From Betaproteobacteria bacterium (GTDB taxonomy: Bacteria; Pseudomonadota; Gammaproteobacteria; Burkholderiales; Nitrosomonadaceae): a stretch of 8,510 nt of DNA. The DNA is taken from assembly GCA_022601315.1 (NCBI GenBank), contig JAHZIU010000235.1:1-8510 (forward strand), given 5' to 3'. The first letter of the stretch is position 1, and each line of letters begins with the position of its first letter. Under the pieces are notes generated by a model. It had not been told where the DNA came from, did not search any database, and saw only the letters and a list, made by a program, of their open reading frames with translations. The translations under genes and the position numbers were made by a program. Of this stretch, positions 1 to 5,822 are shown piece after piece.

Positions 1-95
1 TGATTTGCAACCTATCTGACTTACAATGGCTTGCGTAAAATAATGTTAAAAACCACGCTTGTACTGGTACCGGGTAAAATTGAAGGACACAAATT

Positions 96-124
96 TTGCC
101 ACATTTTAATGAACGGCATATAAG
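96..124 (+). promoter_or_regulatory. Candidate sigma70 promoter for the serine acetyltransferase unit
   Basis: A -35 box TTGCCA (96-101, 5 of 6 consensus bases) and a -10 box TATAAG (119-124, 5 of 6) are separated by exactly 17 bases. A start site near 131 would give a leader of about 42 bases before the GTG at 173. No supportable gene occupies 1-172, so this is the natural promoter for the two-gene unit downstream. No operator or riboswitch is evident. The call rests on consensus match and position only. Confidence 0.5.
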
Positions 125-172
125 TAACAATTTTTTTAATAACATATTTAACGAACAGGAATTAACATCATA

Positions 173-1090
173 GTGGTAAATACCAAAAGTACTCGCGACC
201 TCCTTTTGAGGAATACGCAGCTGGAAGTCGACAGCATTGTTAGTGAATTACGTACGCTGCGTATGGCTTCACTGGAAAGCCGCCAGCGGCATGACAGACC
301 GCCCAAGTTACCTTCACGAAAAATTCTCGCGGGTGTTGCGGAAGGCTTCAGTGCTGCGTTATTTCCTAATCGCCTGGGTTCATCAGAACTAGCCGATGAA
401 GGTATTGATCATTACGTTGGCCATACACTAAATATGACCTTACGTGAATTAATGGTACAAATTCAACATGAGTTGCATTATGAGTCCGGCACAGATGTGC
501 TATGCATTGAAGACCGCCAGCGATCAATCGTGATAACACAAGCATTTGCCAAGCGCTTACCTGAAATACGCACCTTACTTGAGAGCGACATTATCGCCGC
601 TTACGAAGGTGATCCAGCGGCACGTAATGTAGATGAAGTATTGGTCTGTTACCCTGGAATCATGGCCATCACACACTATCGCATGGCGCATGAACTGCAC
701 GGCCTGGGCGTACCACTTATTGCACGCATGATTTCGGAAATTGCCCATTCAGCAACTGGTATAGAAATACATCCTGGCGCACAAATCGGCCCCAGCTTTT
801 TCATTGATCATGGCACTGGTGTGGTGATTGGCGAAACTGCAATTATCGGCCAGAATGTACGGCTTTATCAGGCCGTCACACTAGGCGCCAAGCGTTTCCC
901 AGTGGACGAAAACGGCACCCTTGTCAAAGGCAACTTACGTCACCCCATTGTTGAAGATGATGTCGTCATCTACGCGGGCGCAACAATACTGGGACGCATC
1001 ACCATCGGCAGCGGCTCGACAATAGGCGGTAATGTGTGGTTAACACATAGCGTACCGCCTGGCAGTAATATATCCCAGGCAGAATCCTAA
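173..1090 (+). CDS. epsC: Serine O-acetyltransferase (EpsC/CysE type)
   Basis: Catalyses L-serine + acetyl-CoA to O-acetylserine, the first step of cysteine synthesis in the cytoplasm. The roughly 200-residue helical N-terminal part is followed by a left-handed beta-helix of hexapeptide repeats. Catalytic landmarks are visible: E198-I-H200 (the position held by Asp in E. coli CysE) and D212-H213 followed by GTG, then GVVIGETAIIG and a VTLGAK stretch. The chain ends soon after VPPGS, as in EpsC-like proteins, and lacks the longer tail of E. coli CysE. At 305 residues it fits the longer EpsC-type group. The start is GTG at 173 with AGGA at 157-160 (12-base spacing, rather long); an in-frame stop at 149-151 excludes a start further upstream except rare codons. 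The GlcG/HbpS-like gene follows after 10 bases. The symbol could equally be cysE. Confidence 0.9.
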   Translation: MVNTKSTRDLLLRNTQLEVDSIVSELRTLRMASLESRQRHDRPPKLPSRKILAGVAEGFSAALFPNRLGSSELADEGIDHYVGHTLNMTLRELMVQIQHELHYESGTDVLCIEDRQRSIVITQAFAKRLPEIRTLLESDIIAAYEGDPAARNVDEVLVCYPGIMAITHYRMAHELHGLGVPLIARMISEIAHSATGIEIHPGAQIGPSFFIDHGTGVVIGETAIIGQNVRLYQAVTLGAKRFPVDENGTLVKGNLRHPIVEDDVVIYAGATILGRITIGSGSTIGGNVWLTHSVPPGSNISQAES

Positions 1091-1100
1091 AAGGTTTTAT

Positions 1101-1511
1101 ATGACAAGCACAAAAATAATTCTTAACTTAGATGACGCTAAGAAAATTGCTGCTAACGCAGAAGCTGAAGCCAAGCACAATAACTGGTCTGTAGTCGTCG
1201 CCATTTTAGACGACGGCGGTCACATCCTGCTTCTGCAACGTATGGACAATGTACAATATGGCAGTGTCAACGTCGCAATAGAAAAAGCCCGTGCCGCCAT
1301 CGCCTTCCGCCGCCCTACTAAAGTATTAGAAAGCAATATCACTGAAGGCCGATTACATTATTTGGGGTTACCAGGTGCATTACCGGTTGAAGGTGGCTTA
1401 CCAATTGTTGTGGATGGGCAATTTGTTGGCGCCGTTGGCGTAAGTGGCGTTAGATCCAATCAGGATGCACAGATTGCTCAAGCTGGGATTAATGCATTGG
1501 GGGTTGGGTAA
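1101..1511 (+). CDS. GlcG/HbpS-family small protein (DUF336)
   Basis: A 136-residue single-domain protein of the GlcG/HbpS (haem-degrading, DUF336) family. Family hallmarks seen are an N-terminal helix with LDDAKKIAANAEAEA, the strand pair VVVAILDDGGHILLLQRMD, the KARAAIAFRRPTK helix, the central LPGALPVEGGLPIVVDG loop, and the closing GAVGVSG plus QDAQIAQAGINAL helix. Family members include the haem-binding HbpS of Streptomyces and GlcG of glycolate loci; their biochemical role in most proteobacteria is unknown, so none is assigned. No signal peptide is visible, so a cytoplasmic location is expected. The ATG is preceded by AAAAGG (1089-1094), which overlaps the stop region of the acetyltransferase gene. 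The 10-base gap implies one transcript. There is no glycolate gene here, so the glcG symbol is not used. Confidence 0.87.
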   Translation: MTSTKIILNLDDAKKIAANAEAEAKHNNWSVVVAILDDGGHILLLQRMDNVQYGSVNVAIEKARAAIAFRRPTKVLESNITEGRLHYLGLPGALPVEGGLPIVVDGQFVGAVGVSGVRSNQDAQIAQAGINALGVG

Positions 1512-1526
1512 TTAAATTTGAGAATC

Positions 1527-1551
1527 ACTCAGAAGTCAAATCTGGCTGAGT
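1527..1551. terminator. Weak inverted repeat between convergent genes
   Basis: ACTCAG (1527-1532) pairs with CTGAGT (1546-1551) across a 13-base loop, in the 68-base gap where the GlcG/HbpS-like gene and the radical SAM gene converge. The position suits a shared terminator, but the stem is only 6 bp and no strong T-run follows on either strand. Confidence 0.25.
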
Positions 1552-1579
1552 TTAAATGGTCACCTGAAATTTATGTACT

Positions 1580-2527
1580 CTATCTCATTTCACTGCATGA
1601 CGCGCCATATTGAAAACAACTATAACAACGGTGATGTTTCATACTGACAGGTACTTGCAAACTTTCTGTGAGCGTTCCACCTAAAGCATATTCTGCATCG
1701 TCATCTACAAGAGTGCAGGCATAGACTTTGCATTGACCTGATATTTTGACAACCATCCGGCTAAATGCACACATAAATTCTCGGCGCGTTAGATCCGTTT
1801 GGTAATTTACCATACAACTTTTAGTGATCTGCGGCGCTGCCACATCTGTGCCAGGCGGATAAAACTCTGGAAATTCGATACGGGACAAATCCGCGGGTAA
1901 TCCAACAGTACGAAATACCTCAGCAAAGCGCTGAGATACCGCCTTCGCTGACAAATCTGGAAAAACCTGGTTGGCAACAGATAGCGTAAATCCCATATCA
2001 TACAATGCACGCAAGCCCTGCAAAGCCATTGCAAACATTCCCTCACCACGCCCCAAATCATGTTGGGATGCTTCAAAGTGATCCAGGCTGACACGAAAAT
2101 GTAAGCGATGCGTACACTTACGTAATGTTTCAATTTGATGCAAGCGTTTGATTAATGGCTCGGTCGCATTAGTTAGTACCAGACAAGGACGATGCGTTAG
2201 CGCATAATCCAAAATGCGTACCATATCTTTGTTAATAAAAGGCTCACCGCCTGTAAAAGAAAATTGCTTGACACCCAGTGTCAACGCCTCATCAATATAT
2301 GGTTTTACATCGTCAAAACGCATCAATTGAAGGCGATCATCGCCGGGCTTAGAGCCCTCCAGACAAAACGGACATGCTAGATTACAAGCAGTACCAGTGT
2401 GGAACCATAGCTCTTCTAAGGCATGAGACTGAATAAATCCTCGAGGTTCACCTTCCGGCGTAACATACCATTGTACTGAACGCTTTTGTTGTTCACTACG
2501 ACCCACTACTACTTTGGCATCCATCAT
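1580..2527 (-). CDS. Radical SAM enzyme with SPASM-like Cys-rich C-terminus, in arsenic operon
   Basis: A 315-residue radical SAM protein. The [4Fe-4S]-binding CxxxCxxC is C48-C52-C55 (CNLACPFC), the SAM-contacting GGEPF is at 93-97, and a conserved-looking RVSLDH strand lies near 145-150. The C-terminus has six cysteines (253, 266, 271, 301, 304, 311), including CxxC followed by a seventh-position Cys; this suggests an auxiliary cluster or a metal/arsenic site of SPASM/twitch type. It is the last gene of the operon, 85 bases after arsM, so it may act on methylated arsenic. It lacks the CHVxAGPxRxE motif that I associate with ArsS (arsenosugar radical SAM). An ArsL-like role (arsinothricin pathway) is another possibility but cannot be tested here. 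The start is ATG at 2527; a second ATG follows immediately, and no clear Shine-Dalgarno sequence precedes them. Substrate and product are unknown. Confidence 0.85.
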   Translation of the reverse strand: MMDAKVVVGRSEQQKRSVQWYVTPEGEPRGFIQSHALEELWFHTGTACNLACPFCLEGSKPGDDRLQLMRFDDVKPYIDEALTLGVKQFSFTGGEPFINKDMVRILDYALTHRPCLVLTNATEPLIKRLHQIETLRKCTHRLHFRVSLDHFEASQHDLGRGEGMFAMALQGLRALYDMGFTLSVANQVFPDLSAKAVSQRFAEVFRTVGLPADLSRIEFPEFYPPGTDVAAPQITKSCMVNYQTDLTRREFMCAFSRMVVKISGQCKVYACTLVDDDAEYALGGTLTESLQVPVSMKHHRCYSCFQYGASCSEMR

Positions 2528-2612
2528 CTAAAAGCGAAAGTTGGGTATGGTTGATAATGTATTGATGTTTATTTTTTGTAAAACGCAATGACAAGCCATA
2601 AAAATATGGGGA

Positions 2613-3659
2613 TTAGCAGCATCCACTTTTTTGTTCGTCACTTGATGAGGCATCAAATGGAATGCCCATACCACAACCTGGAAAGATTCCAAAATGCTGA
2701 TCAAAGTTACCATAAAAATCAAAATGGTCGATGAAACGTGTGTCATGTAGCATGCGCCAGGTATTGCCACAAACTGCAAACTGTTTGCCGGTTTCAATGA
2801 AGTGGTGTTTATCCAATATAAAGGCATGCGAATGATGTGGAATCGTGCCGCGATAAACGACAGATTGCCCATGATCTTCACAGGCTAATTCCAAATCATG
2901 TAATTTAAATAAGCGATAGGTAGCTGAATAAAATTTTATATTCCCTGTTTTTTCTGATAGTTCGCTATTTTCGATAGTGATCGGATGGTCTTCGACCAGG
3001 CGTGGATCGGTAAAACCATGTGTACGTGATAATTGCACGAAGTCATTCCAATACAAAGCACCGCTTAAACACTCGCCGTATAATACCGGATCATTGGTCA
3101 ATGCGGTTGGAATACGTCGATCACTGTATACATCAGAGAAATACAATTCACCACCGGGTTTCAACACTCGAAAAGCTTCACGTAATACTGCCGCCTTATC
3201 AGGCGCCAAATTAATCACACAATTGGAAACAATCAAATCCACACTGGCATCCGCTAATTCAAGTTCATCCAGCCGTTCTATATAACCATGATGAAAACGT
3301 ACATTACTGCGTTTATAAGCAAATGCTTTCTGGTGATATTTTTCATGTTTGCGTGCAACAGCCAGTTGCTCCTCCGTCATGTCAACACCAATCACCCGCC
3401 CCTTTTCTCCAACTAACTGAGACAATACATACACATCACGCCCTGCGCCACATCCCAAATCGAGAATTGTCAAACCATCCAATAATTCCGGCAAAACCAA
3501 TCCGCAACCATAATAACGCGCCAATACTTCGTCATGAACCTGTGCCAGCAGCGGCTTTACAAAATTTGGAATACCTGCATCGGTACAACATGCATTCGTT
3601 TGCAAATCATCAGTACAGGAAAGTGTTTCACCATAATATTTTTGAACAGTCTCTTGCAT
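2613..3659 (-). CDS. arsM: Arsenite S-adenosylmethionine methyltransferase ArsM (arsenosugar type)
   Basis: Transfers methyl groups from SAM to thiol-bound As(III), giving methylated arsenicals in the cytoplasm. The Rossmann methyltransferase motif I is DLGCGAGRD (67-75), with the acidic VDM at 92-94. ArsM cysteines are present: C52 in YYGCG, C147 in SNCVINL and C197 in GECLSGALYW. The 50-residue C147-C197 spacing equals that of C174/C224 in the characterised algal enzyme CmArsM. C15, C24 and C25 are candidates for the fourth thiol. The C-terminal domain (about 260-335) carries the HAFILDKHHF and GCG segments, and the chain ends in CC. At 348 residues it belongs with the longer ArsM proteins of arsenosugar clusters rather than short detoxification ArsM (about 260-280). 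The start is well supported: AAGGA (3665-3669) lies 5 bases upstream of the ATG. It sits 29 bases after the glycosyltransferase gene. Confidence 0.93.
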   Translation of the reverse strand: MQETVQKYYGETLSCTDDLQTNACCTDAGIPNFVKPLLAQVHDEVLARYYGCGLVLPELLDGLTILDLGCGAGRDVYVLSQLVGEKGRVIGVDMTEEQLAVARKHEKYHQKAFAYKRSNVRFHHGYIERLDELELADASVDLIVSNCVINLAPDKAAVLREAFRVLKPGGELYFSDVYSDRRIPTALTNDPVLYGECLSGALYWNDFVQLSRTHGFTDPRLVEDHPITIENSELSEKTGNIKFYSATYRLFKLHDLELACEDHGQSVVYRGTIPHHSHAFILDKHHFIETGKQFAVCGNTWRMLHDTRFIDHFDFYGNFDQHFGIFPGCGMGIPFDASSSDEQKSGCC

Positions 3660-3688
3660 GATTTTCCTTAAAATGAATGTTGTTTTTC

Positions 3689-4396
3689 TTATAAGATTTG
3701 AGAGCGTGCATTGATATGATAACTTTCTGCCAACTTTTGGGGTGCTACACCCAGCGCAAAGTTCAACGCTAATTTACGATTATGCCAAGTTCGCCGCCAC
3801 CAACCATCATGCTGCCAACGACGTGGGTTAACAAAAACAGGCGCACGCAAAGCGGAAAATTCACCCAATTTACGCACACTTCGCACTAGAGGTACTTCTT
3901 CAAATAACGGCCAAGGCGCATGACCACCAGCCTGATGATAAAATTTACGTACGATAAAAAGACCCTGGTCGCCATAAGGTACACCAATACGACACCGCAA
4001 GGCAATGGCAGGTTCTAAAATATTGACAGGCCAATCACGGGGCTTGTCAAAACTAAAACGAAAATAACCACCAATCGCCCCTTGCTTAATCACACTCCAC
4101 ATTGCCGATAACGGGTCAGATGGCAGTCGTATATCAGCATGTAAGAACCACAACACATCACCTTGCGCAGAAGCGGCGCCACTTAACAGTTGCTGTCCTC
4201 GACAAGGTTCACTCGCTAACCAACGGACTTTCCTTTGATGACAAAGCACACGGCATGTTTTACTAACTGCCCCATCCACCACCAAAATCTCATAGGGTTT
4301 ACTCGGCAATGAATGCAACTGAGTAATCAGGCATTCCAGTTCTTCCTCGTCACGATAACATGGAATAATGACACTGAAATTAAGCATTGGCGACAT
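3689..4396 (-). CDS. Family-2 glycosyltransferase, radical-SAM-associated (TIGR04283-like)
   Basis: A 235-residue GT-A-fold transferase. It begins with FSVIIPCYRDEEEL (7-20) and has VDG at 40-42, the GQQLLSGA nucleotide-site region (67-74), the metal-binding HAD (86-88) within FLHADIRLP, the acceptor-side YGDQGLF (141-147), PLFEEVPL (163-170) and RRW (192-194). These match the 'transferase 2, rSAM/selenodomain-associated' group often found with arsenosugar genes, so it may glycosylate an arsenic intermediate; donor and acceptor are unknown. Two usual motifs are altered: DGxSxDxT is DGAVSKTC here, and the family's M-E-D near the C-terminus is F-E-E. It overlaps the upstream DUF2064 gene by 17 bases from the ATG at 4396, or by 8 from an alternative ATG at 4387. 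Neither has a clear ribosome site, so translational coupling is likely. No transmembrane segment is present. Confidence 0.85.
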   Translation of the reverse strand: MSPMLNFSVIIPCYRDEEELECLITQLHSLPSKPYEILVVDGAVSKTCRVLCHQRKVRWLASEPCRGQQLLSGAASAQGDVLWFLHADIRLPSDPLSAMWSVIKQGAIGGYFRFSFDKPRDWPVNILEPAIALRCRIGVPYGDQGLFIVRKFYHQAGGHAPWPLFEEVPLVRSVRKLGEFSALRAPVFVNPRRWQHDGWWRRTWHNRKLALNFALGVAPQKLAESYHINARSQIL

Positions 4397-5069
4397 GCAT
4401 AGTAGAAATAATACTGTAAACTAATTGATGCAATACTCGACGCGCGGGCCGACGATCTAGCGCCAATTTATCCACTAACTTCACCAAGTCATTAGGTTCA
4501 TCGACATCATAACTTTGCTCTAACTTAGTCACGTAATGCCCTGCTGTGCGACAACATTTCACTAAGGACGTGCCGAGTTGATTTGTACTCCAGGGCAAAT
4601 CACTCATATCCGGCCACTCATTACGGCTAGCCATGAGTACAACGCCACCGTCAGCAGCAGGAATTAAAACAGTATCATGGCACTGAAGTGATTCCTTAAC
4701 TGCAGCATAATCTGTTTCACATAAACCTGGCGCGTCGCTACCAATAAATACCAATTGTTTCAACTTATTTCTACGCAATGTCTGGTCTAATGCATTCAGT
4801 CGCTGCCCCAAATTTCCAAATACCTGGGGCAACACTGTCACAGGCGATAATATTTGCGCTGATAAAGTCTTTGCCCATTGATAATCAAGTGGATTAGCAG
4901 GCGCAATAACTACCGGGCCAGACCAATCACCGGCATCTTCCAGCGCACAAGCAAGCAATGCTTTTGCTATACGTTGCGTCATTTCAACTCCGAGGCTTGC
5001 GGCTAGTCTCTGTTTACCAATACCAAGTATGGGCCTTTTACAGACCAAAACCAATGTGGCTTCTACCAT
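4380..5069 (-). CDS. DUF2064 nucleotidyl/glycosyltransferase-like protein (TIGR04282-like)
   Basis: A 229-residue protein of the 'transferase 1, rSAM/selenodomain-associated' group, with a CofC/MobA-like GT-A fold. Diagnostic motifs in order are KRPILGIGKQRL (11-22; family KxPxxGxxKTRL), FGNLGQRL (84-91), FIGSDAPGL (108-116) with the metal-binding D112, IPAADGG (136-142; family PAxDGGY), LPWST (158-162) and DVDEPNDL (188-195). It is the first gene of the operon and overlaps the next transferase gene. In related clusters this pair accompanies ArsM and a radical SAM enzyme, which suggests it activates or transfers a sugar or nucleotidyl group for an organoarsenical product. Its exact reaction is not known. 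The family's usual Y after DGG is V here, and T in KTRL is Q. Start ATG at 5069 has only a poor AAGAAA-like ribosome site; a TATAAT lies 14 bases upstream of the ATG. Confidence 0.85.
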   Translation of the reverse strand: MVEATLVLVCKRPILGIGKQRLAASLGVEMTQRIAKALLACALEDAGDWSGPVVIAPANPLDYQWAKTLSAQILSPVTVLPQVFGNLGQRLNALDQTLRRNKLKQLVFIGSDAPGLCETDYAAVKESLQCHDTVLIPAADGGVVLMASRNEWPDMSDLPWSTNQLGTSLVKCCRTAGHYVTKLEQSYDVDEPNDLVKLVDKLALDRRPARRVLHQLVYSIISTMHVANA

Positions 5070-5082
5070 ATAAATTTCTTAT

Positions 5083-5111
5083 ATTATAAAATTTACTTCC
5101 GTGTTAACCAA
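5083..5111 (-). promoter_or_regulatory. Candidate promoter of the arsenic operon
   Basis: On the minus strand a perfect TATAAT (5088-5083) has TTGGTT (5111-5106; TTG of TTGACA conserved) 17 bases upstream. Transcription would start near 5075, leaving a leader of only about 6 bases before the ATG at 5069, so the mRNA would be nearly leaderless. The local AT-richness makes a chance TATAAT plausible, and a promoter further up the 750-base gap is an alternative. Confidence 0.3.
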
Positions 5112-5628
5112 TGAAGAAAATTACTTTAAAACACAAATTTACATAATTCGTTTTCACAAAATCATAAAAATAAAATACTTGTCTATTCCTGCAGCGACAA
5201 ATATATCCTTTTTAGTCGCACTTAGGAAGAAGTCCTTACACAAATTCATAAAATTTTAACTTGATTTATCAGCCTGCTTTCAATTTGATTTTTACGGGAA
5301 AAGCTCACTCTTTTGCATTGATTGCGTGACGATTTTACTGACAATGATTCCCTTGGAATGGAACCATGTATCACTAGTCGAGTAGTGTAAGAGGTCAAAT
5401 AACAAACGATCACGAGAATTTTCTTAAAGACGCAGCAGTCATACCTACGGGATAATTGCTTTACTTTGCTATCCTATCCAGAATATCTTGTGAACGTTAT
5501 ATCTGTAAAGATTAACAAGAACAAAAGGGACAACTGCTTATTCATTAATGCCTTCCAGATGCAGACCAATCTGTGATGATAGTTAACCTAAATAGTTTAA
5601 CAGTAAATTCTTAAAATGACCGTGTGAG

Positions 5629-5655
5629 AGTTCTTAGGGTTGCCGAATAAGAACT
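5629..5655. repeat. Perfect 8-bp inverted repeat (hairpin)
   Basis: AGTTCTTA (5629-5636) pairs perfectly with TAAGAACT (5648-5655) around an 11-base loop. No T-run follows on either strand, so it is not a standard intrinsic terminator. An operator, a small-RNA stem or an mRNA-stabilising hairpin in the copD 3' untranslated region are all possible. Confidence 0.4.
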
Positions 5656-5719
5656 ACTGAAGCTATATATATTTGCTGTAACCTGCAGAATAAACTAGCA
5701 ACTCAAACTTTTAAGATAC

Positions 5720-5747
5720 ATAAAAAAGAAATCTCTCTTTCCTCTTA
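5720..5747 (-). terminator. Weak candidate terminator of the copper operon
   Basis: About 75 bases after the copD stop, the minus strand reads a purine-rich arm (AAGAGGAAA), a GAGAGA loop, then TTTCTTTTTT. The arms pair with two G-T wobbles and the right arm ends in a T-run. The stem is almost all A-T, so its stability is doubtful. It is listed because it is the only T-run-linked hairpin seen downstream of copD. Confidence 0.22.
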
Positions 5748-5822
5748 CTAATTTCTCATCCGATTCAGACTTACTCATTTAATGCATACTGCTGAACGAT
5801 TCACATCCACCTATATCTATTT

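Larger units (their letters stand above)
5070..5822. other. 753-base gap without a supportable gene
   Basis: This stretch separates the copper operon (upstream) from the arsenic operon (downstream), both on the minus strand. No reading frame with family motifs, no tRNA and no tandem repeat array was found. It is AT-rich and holds several short inverted repeats: 8 bp at 5629-5655; CACTA/TAGTG at 5372-5387, which is nearly a full palindrome around TCGA; ATTCC/GGAAT at 5347-5359; CAGAT/ATCTG at 5556-5573; and GCGAC/GTCGC at 5194-5219. It should contain the copD 3' end and the arsenic-operon promoter. Its length leaves room for a small RNA or a decayed gene, but neither can be shown. Confidence 0.6.

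Noticed and set aside
4..123. Open plus-strand frame upstream of the serine acetyltransferase gene, up to 39 codons
   Set aside because: An in-frame TGA at 1-3 shows it is not the tail of an upstream gene, no ribosome site precedes its internal ATG at 43, and it overlaps the best promoter.
2596..2609. Small hairpin CCATA/TATGG between arsM and the radical SAM gene
   Set aside because: A 5-bp AT-rich stem without a T-run is too weak to support a terminator or processing site.
2528..2881. 117-residue minus-strand frame overlapping the arsM 3' end
   Set aside because: It is the alternate frame of the conserved ArsM C-terminal domain; it shows no motif of its own, and its start has no ribosome site.
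1580..3659. Possible selenocysteine, since these transferase families are called selenodomain-associated
   Set aside because: The radical SAM gene ends in TAG and arsM in TAA after a CC pair; no in-frame TGA followed by extended homology was seen.
3323..3661. 112-residue open frame on the plus strand within arsM
   Set aside because: It is antisense to the ArsM Rossmann region, with a low-complexity His/Pro/Asn-rich sequence typical of a shadow frame.
5347..5363. TTC-N10-GAA arrangement as a possible ArsR-type operator
   Set aside because: It lies almost 280 bases upstream of the first arsenic gene, and three-base half sites are expected often by chance; no arsR gene is in the window.
5618..5670. 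Plus-strand translation resembling the start of a response regulator (VRVLRVAE, stop, ELLKL)
   Set aside because: The resemblance covers about a dozen residues, is broken by a stop codon and has no matching sequence on either side, so chance is the best explanation.
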